Positions 19,058-29,463 of a stretch of DNA of 64,000 bases are shown in pieces; position 1 is the stretch's first letter; each line of letters starts with the position of its first letter. A program made the position numbers and the translations under genes. Source of the DNA: Flabesymbios commensalis (Eukaryota > Annelida > Polychaeta > Terebellida > Flabelligeridae); NCBI GenBank assembly GCA_964017125.1, contig OZ024915.1:75057365-75121364 (forward strand), read 5' to 3'. The notes under the pieces were generated by a model. The model was not told where the DNA came from and made no database searches. It was given only the letters and a program-made list of their open reading frames with translations.

Positions 19058-19300
19058 TTAATACTTTCAGTGCAGGGTCCGATTTTATACGTCAGAATCT
19101 GACGACTTTAGACGTCAGATTCTGACGTCTAAAGTCGATCCCCGCGCTGTAAGAATAAACTATATAGTGGGCATAAGCTCATAACATATAGTATTCAAAT
19201 GAATTTGGAAGAGCTAACCAAGACATTTATGATGATTTAAAATTAAAAAACCCTTTAGTCTCCATGGTTTACACACACATATTTCAGCGTTGTAATTAAT
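19058..19300 (+). mobile_element. TTAA foldback family D copy
   Basis: TTAATACTTTCAGTGCAGGG, the hairpin GACGTCAGATTCTGACGTCT, CGATCCCCGCGCTGTAAGAA, body ATAGTATTCAAATGAATTTG and CCCTTTAGTCTCCATGGTTT, end CAGCGTTGTAATTAA. Confidence 0.85.
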
Positions 19301-19427
19301 AATACAAACCTACAGCGATCTCTGATACTCTGTTTTTATCATGGAGATAGTAGAGCTACTATCTCTATGGTTTTATACAATAATATTTACATGTCACTAA
19401 AACAAATACACCTTAGACCCCTGAATA

Positions 19428-19504
19428 TTACGACAAACATTGACACGGTGTTGGGTTTGTGTTGGGCCACCGTCTTCCCAACATTAAACCAACATCGGGA
19501 ACAT
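19428..19504. mobile_element. Family A, first of a tandem pair
   Basis: AACATTGACACGGTGTTGGG, TTTGTGTTGGGCCACCGTCT, TCCCAACATTAAACCAACAT. Ten bases around the right-hand GACGCTGG are missing compared with its neighbour. Confidence 0.75.
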
Positions 19505-19598
19505 AACAACAAACGTTTAAACGGTGTTGGTTTAATGTTGGGCCACCGTCTTCGACGCTGGCCCAACATTAAACCAACATCGGGACAACATCTGCGAG
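19505..19598. mobile_element. Family A, second of a tandem pair
   Basis: AACAACAAACGTTTAAACGG, TGTTGGTTTAATGTTGGGCC, the loop ACCGTCTTCGACGCT, GGCCCAACATTAAACCAACA. Both members share the unusual ends (CGGTGTTGG, CATCGGGA), so this is a local duplication and not two insertions. Confidence 0.82.
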
Positions 19599-19814
19599 GG
19601 TTAAGCATCACGTCAGACTATATTACAATGTGATATATTGATACAGGGGGTATCAGTGTTGACCGTAACAGCCGATACAATATGACACGTGGGTGATGAA
19701 AGCAAAATCAACAGCATGGTCAGAAAAATGCCGACCCCGGATATTGACTCTGGGATTATCATGCAGGGCATTATTTAACCGGTATCGCATCGCATTCTGT
19801 GACTTATTTGAACT

Positions 19815-20290
19815 CTTAAAGGGACCCCTTGGAATGAGACATTTTTAATTTTGAAAATTTAATTTATTCGAAGCTATATAGCCTACTGATCTTACAGATC
19901 AAAAATGTCAAAAAACAATCTTAAAGCACCGAAAAAGAGTGAAATAGTTGTATTTCCAGGTCTTATATTGCCATGTAAGCAAAACAAGTCAGCAATATAC
20001 AGCATTTTACACCACATATTCCCACGTCTGGGACGGGGAGATCAAAGCAATCGCCGCTAATTGGCCGCTAATTGGTGTCTTATAGTCAGGACATGGAGGG
20101 ATACACCTGCAACACTGATTGTCTGCACAACGCTGGGCCGACGGCATCAACATGTGGCCCAATGCTGTAGGGACATTTCATCGTCCTTCAGCAAGTGTTT
20201 AGGTATACAAAAAGTTTTTTTGGGTTTTAAGCGGTTTAATGGAAATGTTCAGAAAAAATATTTTTTCAAATCTATAAACTCATGATCTGG
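19815..20290. repeat. Dispersed repeat N, copy 2
   Basis: Matches 16490-16935 in order: TCTTATATTGCCATGTAAGC, GATTGTCTGCACAACGCTGG, GCCGACGGCATCAACATGTG. Unknown family. Confidence 0.65.
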
Positions 20291-21308
20291 GGGATACACT
20301 ACTTCATCACAATACTAAAAACGAAAATTGATGTCATCCCAAGGAGCTGCTTCAACATACTTAATGCAATGCATTTTGTAACCCATTTAACATGTTTAAA
20401 CACATAATTTGATGCATTTCATGACCATTCCTGGACCCCTAATGCGATACAATGATAGCTGCTTTGCTGTTTTCACAATCATATTTGAATCAAATCGAAC
20501 GTTATAAATAACTTCATGCTGATTACCCCTTGGGGCTGTGATGACCCCGAGGTACGATGACCCACATTGACCCTATGACATTATGTTGACCCTGATTACT
20601 GCGTCGGCACAAGGAAAATAGAATCTGATTATATTATCCCTGGTTGGCATGAGAGTTTGGCCAACGTCGCAGAATCCAGTCTTTGTCTCGGGCTTCCAGA
20701 AAATCAAACTTTTGTCATTAATTGTACCGAGAATATTTCATGTTTCTAACAATAATCGTGATATAAATAGTAAAAGAGAGTTTGAGCTTTTTTCTCTGTA
20801 ATGATCCCAAGCATCCCCCCCCCCCTTCAGCATCACCGGGAAACTCGTAATATTTGTCTCAAGTTTAAACTCTTGACCCCCACCCCTATATCGAAAAGCT
20901 GCAGACGCCCCTAAATAGGTAAATGCTAGTTATTGTCAATATATGTTTCAGTAGGCCTATTGATTCGCCTCTCATGTGAACAAGTGGTATATAGAATGAT
21001 TTTAAATATTCTTTATGATAGCAATGCAAGCTGTAGATGGGAGTTATAAATCACACTCATACTACAGTCAGTGAGTGCAAAGGTAATAAACAACAGTAAC
21101 TGGCTACAGCAGCCCATTGATCTACAGCCTGCACCCTGTGGGGGACATGGTGTAGGACGTCATGATTTCTGCTCCAAACAACGATCAATTGATCAATAAA
21201 CACCCTTTCGTCCCCGTGACCCTGATCTGTGCATCTTATCTGATTACCGCACACCCTTTGCACCCCTGCGGCATTGATCCGTGTACGTTATCAGATCAAG
21301 ATGAACCT
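20291..21308. other. No gene seen
   Basis: About 1 kb of unique sequence. Near 20520-20600 GATGACCC-type words recur irregularly. There is a family A-like scrap near 20650 (GGCCAACGTCGCAGA). No supported gene. Confidence 0.5.
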
Positions 21309-21324
21309 GATCCATGGGGTGACA

Positions 21325-21645
21325 ATCAACTCGTACCCATGTCAACTCGCCCCATGTCAACTCGTACCCATGTCAACTCGTACCCATGTCAACTCGTACC
21401 ACCAACAGATGTCAACTCGTACCACAAGTGATGTCAACTCGTACCACAAGTGATGTCAACTCGTACCACAAGTGATGTCAACTCGTACCCAACAAGGCAA
21501 GTATAAAATGATGATACGAGTTGACATCTATTACCACACAATAGATGTCAACGCGTACCCATGTCAACTCGTACCCATATCAACTCGTACCACTAAGAGA
21601 TGTCAACTCGTACCATCATCAGATGTCAACTCGTACCAAAGTTAA
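21325..21645. repeat. Left arm of element X
   Basis: Tandem ATGTCAACTCGTACC units of 16, 22 or 24 bp. Variant order: several plain CCATG units, an ACCAACAG unit, three ACAAGTG units, a unique AGGCAAGTATAAAATGATGA spacer, an internal inverted unit near 21512-21530, and CACTAAGAG and ATCATCAG units. Confidence 0.93.
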
Positions 21646-21749
21646 TGTAGGTTTGGTTTGTGCTATCTATGTATTACAGTCGTGTATTATATTAGGGTAT
21701 GTTCAGCTTGCAATTCAATTTAATCTAATGATATCCTCATACAAATGAT

Positions 21750-22190
21750 AACAAACACATCAATGTATATGATAATTATATTTATTTGTAGATTTGTTTC
21801 GAATAATAAATGTAGACAATACATTAATTATCTCACAACATTGCGTCATATTTTATCATTTATATGTATTATATGTATCGTGCAATTGAGGTCAACATTT
21901 ATTTTCACAATTTTTTCATTGTGTTTTTAGATATCTGAAATATCCAACACTAACAAATGTAGTCATATATATCGCACACAGATGGTCCATGGTGTAAATG
22001 ATAATTATATTTATAACTTTTATCCGTTTTATTTCAAACATCAAATGTAGGCAATACAGCAAATATTTCATAGCATTTCGTCATATTTCATGATTTATAT
22101 ACATATTGTACAATTGAGGTCAACATTTATATACACAATTTTCTTATTGTCTCATTGTCTTTTTAGGAAATTAGAATATTTCTAATTAGT
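21750..22190. repeat. Diverged tandem duplication inside element X
   Basis: 21760-21950 and 22000-22190 share TGATAATTATATTTAT, GCGTCATATTTTATCATTTA / TCGTCATATTTCATGATTTA, CAATTGAGGTCAACATTTAT and TTGTGTTTTTAG / TTGTCTTTTTAG, in the same order. Confidence 0.75.
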
Positions 22191-22194
22191 AACA

Positions 22195-22312
22195 CTGGTT
22201 CAAAGTAACATAAGTTCAAAGTCAATACGCTTTAACGGGATGACAAAGTAACACTTGTTCAAAGTAACATAAGTTTAAAATCAACACATTTTGACGGGGT
22301 GACAACGTAACA
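22195..22312. repeat. Inner inverted arm of element X, left
   Basis: Two units of about 61 bp carrying GTTCAAAGTAACATAAGTT, TAACGGGATGACAAAGTAAC and the relative GACGGGGTGACAACGTAACA. The reverse complement of this pattern returns at 23005-23242. Confidence 0.8.
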
Positions 22313-22789
22313 AATCTCAACTATTAGTCCAGGGGTATAAGATAATAACCCGGAACAAATGAATAAAAGGGTTGATATAAAAATTTTAGTAATTGTAATG
22401 GATTCATCAGGTGCTAAAACATAAGTTAGAATACAAATTTTGTATCTCTAGACCAAATAGTTCATAAGCTATGGTTATCACCCCTCATTTTACCCATATT
22501 TACCACTTTTGAAAAGGAAAGGGTGGTTGGAAATTGATAGAAAAAAATAGGAATTGTTGGATTTAGTTTTTCAAATAATTCATTACATACGAAATCAAAC
22601 GACGCTGATTTAATATAAACGCAAAACTGGTTTATCGTGTCATAGTACTGCGGTGTTATGTAGAGCGAGTGGTTCGTTCTTTGGTGGGCAGTACAGTGTC
22701 AAAGGCAATGGCCATAGATTAAACCGATGATTATCTTGTGAACATGTGATTGCCGTGTTTTATTTGCTAATTAGCCACTCACTAATCAT

Positions 22790-22957
22790 ATGAACGCTAA
22801 GTGCAATGAGCCAGCGTTGGGGCAATCTGTACAGACACATAGCGTTCACTCAATTACGGACCGTGACAGAACAAGGGGACGCTTACCCTTTGATTTAACC
22901 CTTTCATCTCCGAATTCTGATGACGGACGAAGTGATTTGGAAACGGATGAATTAGGT
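22790..22957 (+). CDS. Candidate exon inside element X
   Basis: ATG followed by 56 open codons up to a perfect donor GTAAGT at 22958 (phase 0). The C-terminal half reads LPFDLTLSSPNSDDGRSDLE, acidic and serine-rich. The frame lies between the inner inverted arms, where a mobile element would keep a gene. No family is recognised, no continuation exon was found, and the call rests on the donor plus the composition. Confidence 0.25.
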
Positions 22958-23004
22958 GTAAGTGAATTAATTTATACTGGGTTGTAACAGGATAAAAAGT
23001 AAAA

Positions 23005-23242
23005 GTCAAGTGTTACTTTGAAAAAGTGTTACTTCGTGATCCCGTCAATACTGTGAGCTTTAAAAGTGTTACTTTGAAAAAGTGCTACTTTGGGTATTCT
23101 GTCAATACTGTTAATTCTGAAAAAAACCGATACTTCGAAAAAGGGTTACTTTGTGATCCCGTCAATACTGTTACTTTTGATAAAAAAGATACTTTGAAAA
23201 AGTGTTACTTCTTGATCCCGTCAATACTGTTAACTTTACTTG
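23005..23242. repeat. Inner inverted arm of element X, right
   Basis: About four units of 60-66 bp, each with GTGTTACTTTGAAAAAGTG and TGATCCCGTCAATACTGT. Reverse-complement relatives of the units at 22195-22312. Confidence 0.85.
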
Positions 23243-23674
23243 TACTTGGTTATTACAGTAATTGTCACCAGCTTCCCCGTCTGCCCATTTAACATTACGC
23301 AACGTTGTATGGAGGCATAAGCATAACTGCATTATCACTAATCAGGGCGCTAATCCCATTGACCCCTCCAGTCTTGGAGTTTATGAAATGTCACTTAAAA
23401 ACATAACATATATATCTCAAAGTTGCTTTGGATCTGTCTTATGAGGACCTGTACAAAAATATGTTTCGTCTGATAATGATTGAGGTAAAATACAAGTTGC
23501 ATTAAAATAATGTTGCAAAAATATCATAATTCATGATAATGTATGAAGCAATTATTTACGTGATGTGCTAAAATTATTATTTGAGGTCAGTGACATATGG
23601 TCATGTTGAGATGGATAATATAACAAAATAACATTGAACATTGATTGTGCTCCATATCAGGTTTTGGTCTGAGT

Positions 23675-23936
23675 AATAAATAAAATTGAATTTAATAGGC
23701 CTGTCACACGCGCAATTAAATTATAAAATATTAGCTATATCAATAGGTGAAGAAAATTGAGTTTAATAGGACTGTCACACGCGCAATTAAATTATAAAAG
23801 ATTAGTTATATCAATAGGTGAATAAAATTAAATTTAATAAGCCTGTCACGCGCGCACTTAAATTATAAAATATTAGTTATATCAATAGGTAAATAAAATT
23901 GAATTTAATAAGCATGTCACTCGCGGGTATAATCAA
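23675..23936. repeat. 71-bp tandem repeat, 3.5 units
   Basis: CTGTCAC recurs at 23701, 23772, 23843 and (as ATGTCAC) 23914, exactly 71 bp apart. Each unit contains GCGCAATTAAATTATAAAA and TTATATCAATAGGT. Confidence 0.93.
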
Positions 23937-24231
23937 CTGTATGTCGACATCACACCTCAGTACTGGAGTCATTCATACGTTTACTATCACAGCTTTAACA
24001 CAAAAGACACAGGGTACACATGGTACTAAAACATTGTTTGCCCGGAGGGATTATATTGTCACCGCACAGTAACAATTATCATCACTCTTCCCGACTAGTG
24101 ATCACTATGTTGCAATGTCGTATAAACATAACGGCATTGTCTGGGAGGGGAGGGGGAAGGGGGCAGCCAACCATTGTGGCTAATCCCATTTGGCATGCGT
24201 GGCTCAATAATTAAATTAAGTATTATTTTAT

Positions 24232-24525
24232 TTGGTACGAGTTGACATCTGATGATGGTACGAGTCGACATCTCTTAGTGGTACAAGTTGACATGGGTAC
24301 GAGTTGACATGGGTACGAGTTGACATGGGTACGAGTTGACATCTATTGTGTGGTAATAGATGTCAACTCGTACCATCATTTTATACTTTCCTTGTTGGGT
24401 GCGAGTTGACATCACTTGTGGTACGAGTTGACATCACTTGTGGTACGAGTTGACATCTGTTGGTGGTATGAGTTGACATGGGTACGAGTTGACATGGGTA
24501 CGAGTTGACATGGGTACGAGTTGAC
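24232..24525. repeat. Right arm of element X
   Basis: GGTACGAGTTGACAT units in the reverse-complement order of the left arm: ATCTGATGATG, ATCTCTTAGTG, plain units, the TAATAGATGTCAACTCG inverted unit, TTTTATACTTTCCTTGTTGG, CACTTGTG units, TGTTGGTG, plain units. Confidence 0.93.
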
Positions 24526-24611
24526 CGATATTCGATCCATGTAGATTAACATCACCCTTTCATTCCCGTGACCCAGGTCCTAACATCAAAATCTACCCTT
24601 TCGTCCCGATC

Positions 24612-24867
24612 ACCTAAACCTTTCAAGCCCTCACGATGCATTCAAGCATCATTTTACATCCCTGAAAATATACTTGATTTTCCTATAACCAGGTGTTTTA
24701 AACTGAAAATTTCCATGAAACTGGTTTACCAATACATGGCAATTTTGATCAATTTTTCACTCGCATCAAATCATCTTCATCTACTACAAGTCGAGAATTG
24801 CGACAGCAATTCGCGGCTTGTAGTGGATGAAGATGACAATGGTAAACTCAGGCTTGAAAGGGTCAAC
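24612..24867 (+). mobile_element. TTAA foldback family C copy
   Basis: AACCTTTCAAGCCCTCACGA to AGGCTTGAAAGGGTCAA. The terminal TTAA is degraded on both sides. The hairpin CTACAAGTCGAGAATTGCGA / CAATTCGCGGCTTGTAGTGG is intact. Confidence 0.88.
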
Positions 24868-24869
24868 CC

Positions 24870-25495
24870 TGCATACTATCTTATCACTTTTGCATCATGT
24901 TTATAGACCTATTATATTAATGGGGTCTATAGTCACCAGTTTATATTCATTTACCTCGTCGTATCTGCTAAACCGGGGGTCTGGCCGGACGAATGGTTGC
25001 CAACTGGTGGGTTCGACACTCATGTACCAGTGTACTTCGTGATGTATTCGCGGGGAAGTTCATTAGAGCACATTCTTGGTTTGAGTAAGTATCTGTAGCA
25101 AACAAGATGAGCATATCTACATGCATCTTAGAGTAAAAACTAAAGCTATCTTTCAATCAATCCATCAATAGTGCCTATATCATCAGTGGACCGAGCTCAA
25201 AGGCGCACAAATCCTTAGCGTGATCTTCTGTCATAGTCGAGGCCAAAGCAGGTTCGTCAAAAAGGAGCCGGACTACTGAGGAGCTAGGGTGGGAAAGCCA
25301 GATCAAATAGATTCAAGTAATTTCCTGGATGTTAAAATTGTTTCAGCATTATGTACGGGCACAGACAGGGCGTTCTATAAAGCTGGGCAAGATTGAACAG
25401 TTCACCCCATGTCCACCGAGTGCGACAATTTGAGCTTTTTCAAGCCGATTTTTTTTACAAAATAGTGACAAATCGATTAAATCTGCAGATTGATT
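24870..25495. other. No gene seen
   Basis: Unique sequence. A GGTTCGACACTC word near 25010 recalls a tRNA B box, but no A box stands at the right distance. Confidence 0.45.
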
Positions 25496-25496
25496 G

Positions 25497-25584
25497 TACA
25501 GTAATGTACCAGCTCAAAATGGATGAAAAATACAGAATACAGTATTCTGTATATTTCATTCATTTTCAGCTGGTACATTATCAT
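25497..25584. mobile_element. Foldback of about 88 bp
   Basis: TAATGTACCAGCTCAAAATG and ATACAGAATACAGTATTCTG form one arm and the centre; CATTCATTTTCAGCTGGTAC closes it. No sister copy in this window. Confidence 0.82.
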
Positions 25585-26057
25585 GGTAATCATGGTAATT
25601 ACCTCAGCAATTTCAGCCTCAAATGAACGAAAAAATGTATAATAGTAATGCATCACAATACAAACGAGCTGAGTAAAGCAGTGTTCTTAGTTGGTTTTAA
25701 ACCTCACTCAAAAGAAAAGACCAACGAATTTAATTCGGATCCCCCTTTTCTCAAAATATGGATCCTCCCCTGTAAATTATTTATTCCGCCTTCCCGCGTG
25801 GGACTCATAATGTGTCAGACCAGAGTCCCTTTGAGGCTCCACTCATCAAAAACAGCCATGTTTACGATGAAAACGAGCGCCATATAAATCAAGAGTTATT
25901 CATCACGCCGCCCAGCGATTGGTGCGGAATAACAAGCAGTAAAACAATAAAGCGGCCGCCATTTGTGAGTGTTATCTGGTCTAATCGCTAGGTGGGGTGG
26001 GCGTGTTATCTGGTCTAATCACCAGGCGGAGTGTCACGCCTGATGAGGACACAGTAT
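25585..26057. other. No gene seen
   Basis: Unique sequence. GTTATCTGGTCTAATCRCYAGG occurs twice near 25972 and 26007, a 35-bp local duplication. Confidence 0.5.
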
Positions 26058-26174
26058 CCCAGCGGACACGACACGTTGAAACAATGATGCTTTAATGTTG
26101 GGACTTGGGCCAGTGTCGCAGACGTTTGGCCAACATTAAAACAACATTGGTTCAACGTCTCTTGTCTGCTGGGA
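26058..26174. mobile_element. Foldback family A, good copy
   Basis: CCCAGCGGACACGACACGTT, AATGATGCTTTAATGTTGGG, the loop CAGTGTCGCAGACG, TTTGGCCAACATTAAAACAA, CAACGTCTCTTGTCTGCTGG. Eight extra bases (ACTTGGGC) lie in the left arm. Confidence 0.88.
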
Positions 26175-26409
26175 CAGCTTCAACCCCTTGAGAACAGGAA
26201 GCTAAAAGACTAATATCACATCAAATAAAGGTCACCAAGGAGACAAAATGTCTGCGTCCAACACGACGTGTAGTTTGTGCGTATATTTAGCAAGAGGATG
26301 CAGTGATAATGGAATAAATGTAAAACTGCATGACCTAAACCTTTTATTGTTGAACACGAAAATTATCATTTGTAATCGGATTTTTAGCAGGTTACATCAG
26401 TTATTGGGA

Positions 26410-26550
26410 ATGAGTGTATAGATTTGAAAATGTTCCATCTCAAACTAAACAAATGTGAGTAATTTTCACCCACTTGAACAGTTGTGGATCGCGGTAGCGA
26501 GACAACCTCGAGTGGATGAAAATTTGACTAAGATAACGTAGGAGGTGAAG
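26410..26550. mobile_element. Family E copy
   Basis: CTAAACAAATGTGAGTAATT, CACCCACTTGAACAGTTGTG, GATCGCGGTAGCGAGACAAC, CTCGAGTGGATGAAAATTTG. Confidence 0.78.
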
Positions 26551-26785
26551 GATGAGAGCAAATATTCCTTGGTAAGAGGGATACGGGCCACGTAGGCCTA
26601 GGCAAAGAGGGGATCTGGCGCCGGCATCTGTTGCAATTCACCACGCTTTGGTGCAAGTTAATAATAAAAGACGATGTATGTCCCCAGATGAGATATATGT
26701 CTGATTCGAAAAGATAATCTCGAAGTATACCTATATATATGCGTGGAGACGGTAGAAATGTAGATATTTTCTGATAGAACTACGT

Positions 26786-26893
26786 ATAAGCAAGGAATAT
26801 ATCGTCGCCTCGGAGCTAAGGATCCTATCTGCCACTCTAACGAGTGTCAGATAGGATCCTTTAGCTCCGAGGCGACGATATATTCCTTAGTAT
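26786..26893. mobile_element. Long near-perfect hairpin, family M-like
   Basis: Left arm AAGGAATATATCGTCGCCTC, GGAGCTAAGGATCCTATCTG. Right arm CAGATAGGATCCTTTAGCTC, CGAGGCGACGATATATTCCT. Arms of about 45 bp pair with one or two mismatches around CCACTCTAACGAGTGT. The ATCTGCCACT centre is shared with 7276 and 49443. Confidence 0.92.
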
Positions 26894-27086
26894 AAGCCTA
26901 CGTACGATCATGGAGGCTATACACGGATCACCATTTGAAATTTATCATTGTCGGTTTGTCTCCTCATACATGCATGTATTATAAAAATTGTAGAAAAGAT
27001 TAAACCTCCCTGCTTTATCTAAGATGAATAAATGAGCTATGTACCCCCTTTGTGGTATGGGATCATCAACCTTTACTTATAAATAT

Positions 27087-27156
27087 GCAATGCTGGGTCA
27101 ACGTTGCAGACGGTGGTCCAGAGCGACACAGCATTAGAATAATGTTGTCTTGGATA
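27087..27156. mobile_element. Family A, decayed copy
   Basis: GCAATGCTGGGTCAACGTTG, CAGACGGTGGTCCAGAG, then CAGCATTAGAATAATGTTGT. Confidence 0.6.
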
Positions 27157-27454
27157 CATTTACCACTGTTCGCGGGGGGTATCTGATCCATTCACTGCGG
27201 GGGGTCTGCTACAGCGACCAGACTTATTTACCAGTGTCTAATCCACCGGCGTGAAATCTACTCAGCCACAGACCCCGGCGCCCCCTAGCGAGTCAATCAG
27301 GCGATAACCGGAAGCCATGGTAACATCATCACACAACTTCCGGTGGATTGGACTCAATATAAATATCTACTCGGTAGAAAATAAAATTTGCCTGGTTTGG
27401 CTGTGATCTAATATCTAGCTGTTATGTCCACTGGTCGTTTAACGCCCAAGAAAA

Positions 27455-27542
27455 ACGACGCAGCTGGTTCAGTGTTGGATCAGCGTTGTAAATAATAGGC
27501 CAACATTACAGCAGAATTGGGACAATGTCTTGTGTTCGCTTC
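27455..27542. mobile_element. Family A copy
   Basis: GCTGGTTCAGTGTTGGATCA, GCGTTGTAAATAATAGGCCA, ACATTACAGCAGAATTGGGA, CAATGTCTTGTGTTCGCT. Confidence 0.72.
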
Positions 27543-27667
27543 TCGTTTCACACCCAGACTTGGAATAGAGATAAAATGTTATGATCACCATAATTTATTA
27601 CGTTACTATAGTAACAGACCAACACAGGCTTGTCCATTTTACGAATTTGTCCGTTTTCTAAGGATTT

Positions 27668-28612
27668 TATAAAATCTACGTATACTGGTATACGTATCTA
27701 ATCTACGTATACCGGTATACGTATCTAATCTACGTATACTGGTATACGTATCTATTCTACGTATACTGGTATACGTATCTAATCTACGTATACTGGTATA
27801 CGTATCTAATCTACGTATACTGGTATACGTATCTAATCTACGTATACTGGTATACGTATCTAATCTACGTATACTGGTATACGTATCTAATCTACGTATA
27901 CTGGTCGTATCTAATCTACGTATACTGGTATACGTATCTAATCTACGTATACTGGTATGCGTATCTAATCTACGTATACTGGTATACGTATCTAATCTAC
28001 GTATACTGGTATACGTATCTAATCTACGTATACTGGTATACGTATCTAATCTACGTATACTGGTATACGTATCTAATCTACGTATACTGGTATACGTATC
28101 TAATCTACGTATACTGGTATACGTATCTATTCTACGTATACTGGTATACGTATCTAATCTACGTATACTGGTATGCGTATCTAATCTACGTATACTGGTA
28201 TACGTATCTAATCTACGTATACTGGTATACGTATCTAATCTACGTATACTGGTATACGTATCTAATCTACGTATACTGGTATACGTATCTAATCTACGTA
28301 TACTGGTATGCGTATCTAATCTACGTATACTGGTATACGTATCTAATCTACGTATACTGGTATACGTATCTAATCTACGTATACTGGTATACGTATCTAA
28401 TCTACGTATACTGGTATACGTATCTATTCTACGTATACTGGTATACGTATCTAATCTACGTATACTGGTATACGTATCTAATCTACGTATACTGGTCGTA
28501 TCTAATCTACGTATACTGGTCGTATCTAATCTACGTATACTGGTCGTATCTAATCTACGTATACTGGTCGTATCTAATCTACGTATACTGGTATACGTAT
28601 CTAATCTCTACA
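27668..28612. repeat. 27-bp palindromic minisatellite, about 35 units
   Basis: Unit ATCTACGTATACTGGTATAC plus GTATCTA. Inside each unit TACGTATAC and GTATACGTA are exact 9-bp inverted arms around TG. A shortened 23-bp unit that has lost ATAC (CTGGTCGTATCT) occurs singly near 27901 and as a run of four consecutive units at about 28494-28575. Confidence 0.97.
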
Positions 28613-28619
28613 ACGCTTA

Positions 28620-29149
28620 AATATTTTTGTTTAACCCTTTCACCACTGAAGCCCGTTTTTATGTGCTGAATGCCATAGCATTCAGCACAAGGATAACACA
28701 AATTATTTTTCAATTTGAAATCATGCTCAATCAGCCTCAATGTCTTATGGGACGTTCACACCTGTTACGACTTTTCCCTTGCGATACAACTTTTTTGCTT
28801 AGGAAGCGTCAGCAGAAGTTGAGCCTTCTATTATATAAGGTATTCACACCACGGAGGATATATAACCTCCTTGTTCACACCAAGAAGCGTCCCGGAATTT
28901 TGTCGCGGAAACCTACGACTTTTTTCTTGCCAGCCAATTACGTACTGTTTCTTGTCACGTGGCAAAACATGCTAAATAATGTTGTTCACTTGGCTGCACA
29001 CTTGTTTTCCACATACCAAGAAGCCACCTTTCTAGCTGTACCGGGCTAATTTACACGGACATGATCGGGATATATTGCATGCACCTTCCAGTTAGTTTTA
29101 CCACCCTGAGAAGCTACTATGTACACTAGATACATTGGTGGAGAAAAAT
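28620..29149. other. TTAACCCTTTC-headed repeat with hairpin; no gene
   Basis: Begins TTTAACCCTTTCACCACTGA and has the hairpin GTGCTGAATGCCATAGCATT / CAGCAC near 28662. A further GGAGGATATATAACCTCC hairpin lies near 28853. A 140-codon open frame spans this stretch, but its sequence follows these repeats and matches no family I know. Confidence 0.5.
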
Positions 29150-29231
29150 CCGGGTCCCTGTGTCAATCGTATTTCTTATTTTGGACATGCATGTCCGAAA
29201 TTAATTTCGTCCTTATTTCTCGCTTAACTAG
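29150..29231. mobile_element. Family H copy, left part
   Basis: TCAATCGTATTTCTTATTTT, GGACATGCATGTCCGAAATT, TCGTCCTTATTTCTCGCTTA. Continues at 29464 after a family F insertion. Confidence 0.8.
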
Positions 29232-29463
29232 TTAACCCTTTGACTTCCAGGCCGGGGTGCAAGCCAGGATCCAGATATACTGGTGTAGGAGTTCTATTTT
29301 TCGTCATTTGAAGCTGGAATTGCTAACGCAATTCCCAGCTTCAAATGACGAAAAATACATAAATGTAGTATATATTTGACGAAAATTTGTGTCATTTTAT
29401 GGTTACGTTCATTGACGAATGACGACGGAATATTTACGTCATGTATGGTAGTGAAAAGGTTAA
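29232..29463 (+). mobile_element. TTAA foldback family F copy 3, inserted in family H
   Basis: 232 bp from TTAACCCTTTGACTTCCAGG to GGTAGTGAAAAGGTTAA, with TTAA at each end. Hairpin TCGTCATTTGAAGCTGGAAT / AGCTTCAAATGACGAAAAAT. Nearly identical (about 9 visible differences) to the reverse complement of 47846-48076, so both are recent. Confidence 0.95.

Larger units (their letters stand above)
21317..24533. mobile_element. 3.2-kb element X with long inverted ends
   Basis: Two arms of about 300 bp, each built from tandem GTCAACTCGTACC units, face each other across 2.6 kb. The right arm repeats the left arm in reverse complement with the same order of unit variants. GATCCATG occurs just outside both arms (21309-21316 and 24534-24541), a possible 8-bp target duplication. 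The extreme 10-12 bp of the two ends do not match each other, so the exact borders are tentative. An 8-bp duplication would suggest a hAT-like mover, but no transposase was recognised. Confidence 0.75.

Noticed and set aside
24960-25090. tRNA-like GGTTCGACACTC word
   Set aside because: It departs from the B box at key bases and has no A box at the right distance.
27668-28612. CRISPR array
   Set aside because: Repeats are regular and short, but there are no unique spacers between units and the sequence is animal nuclear DNA. It is a plain minisatellite.
28627-29049. 140-codon plus-strand gene
   Set aside because: It begins inside a TTAACCCTTTC-headed repeat and runs through two hairpins; the translation has no recognisable motif.
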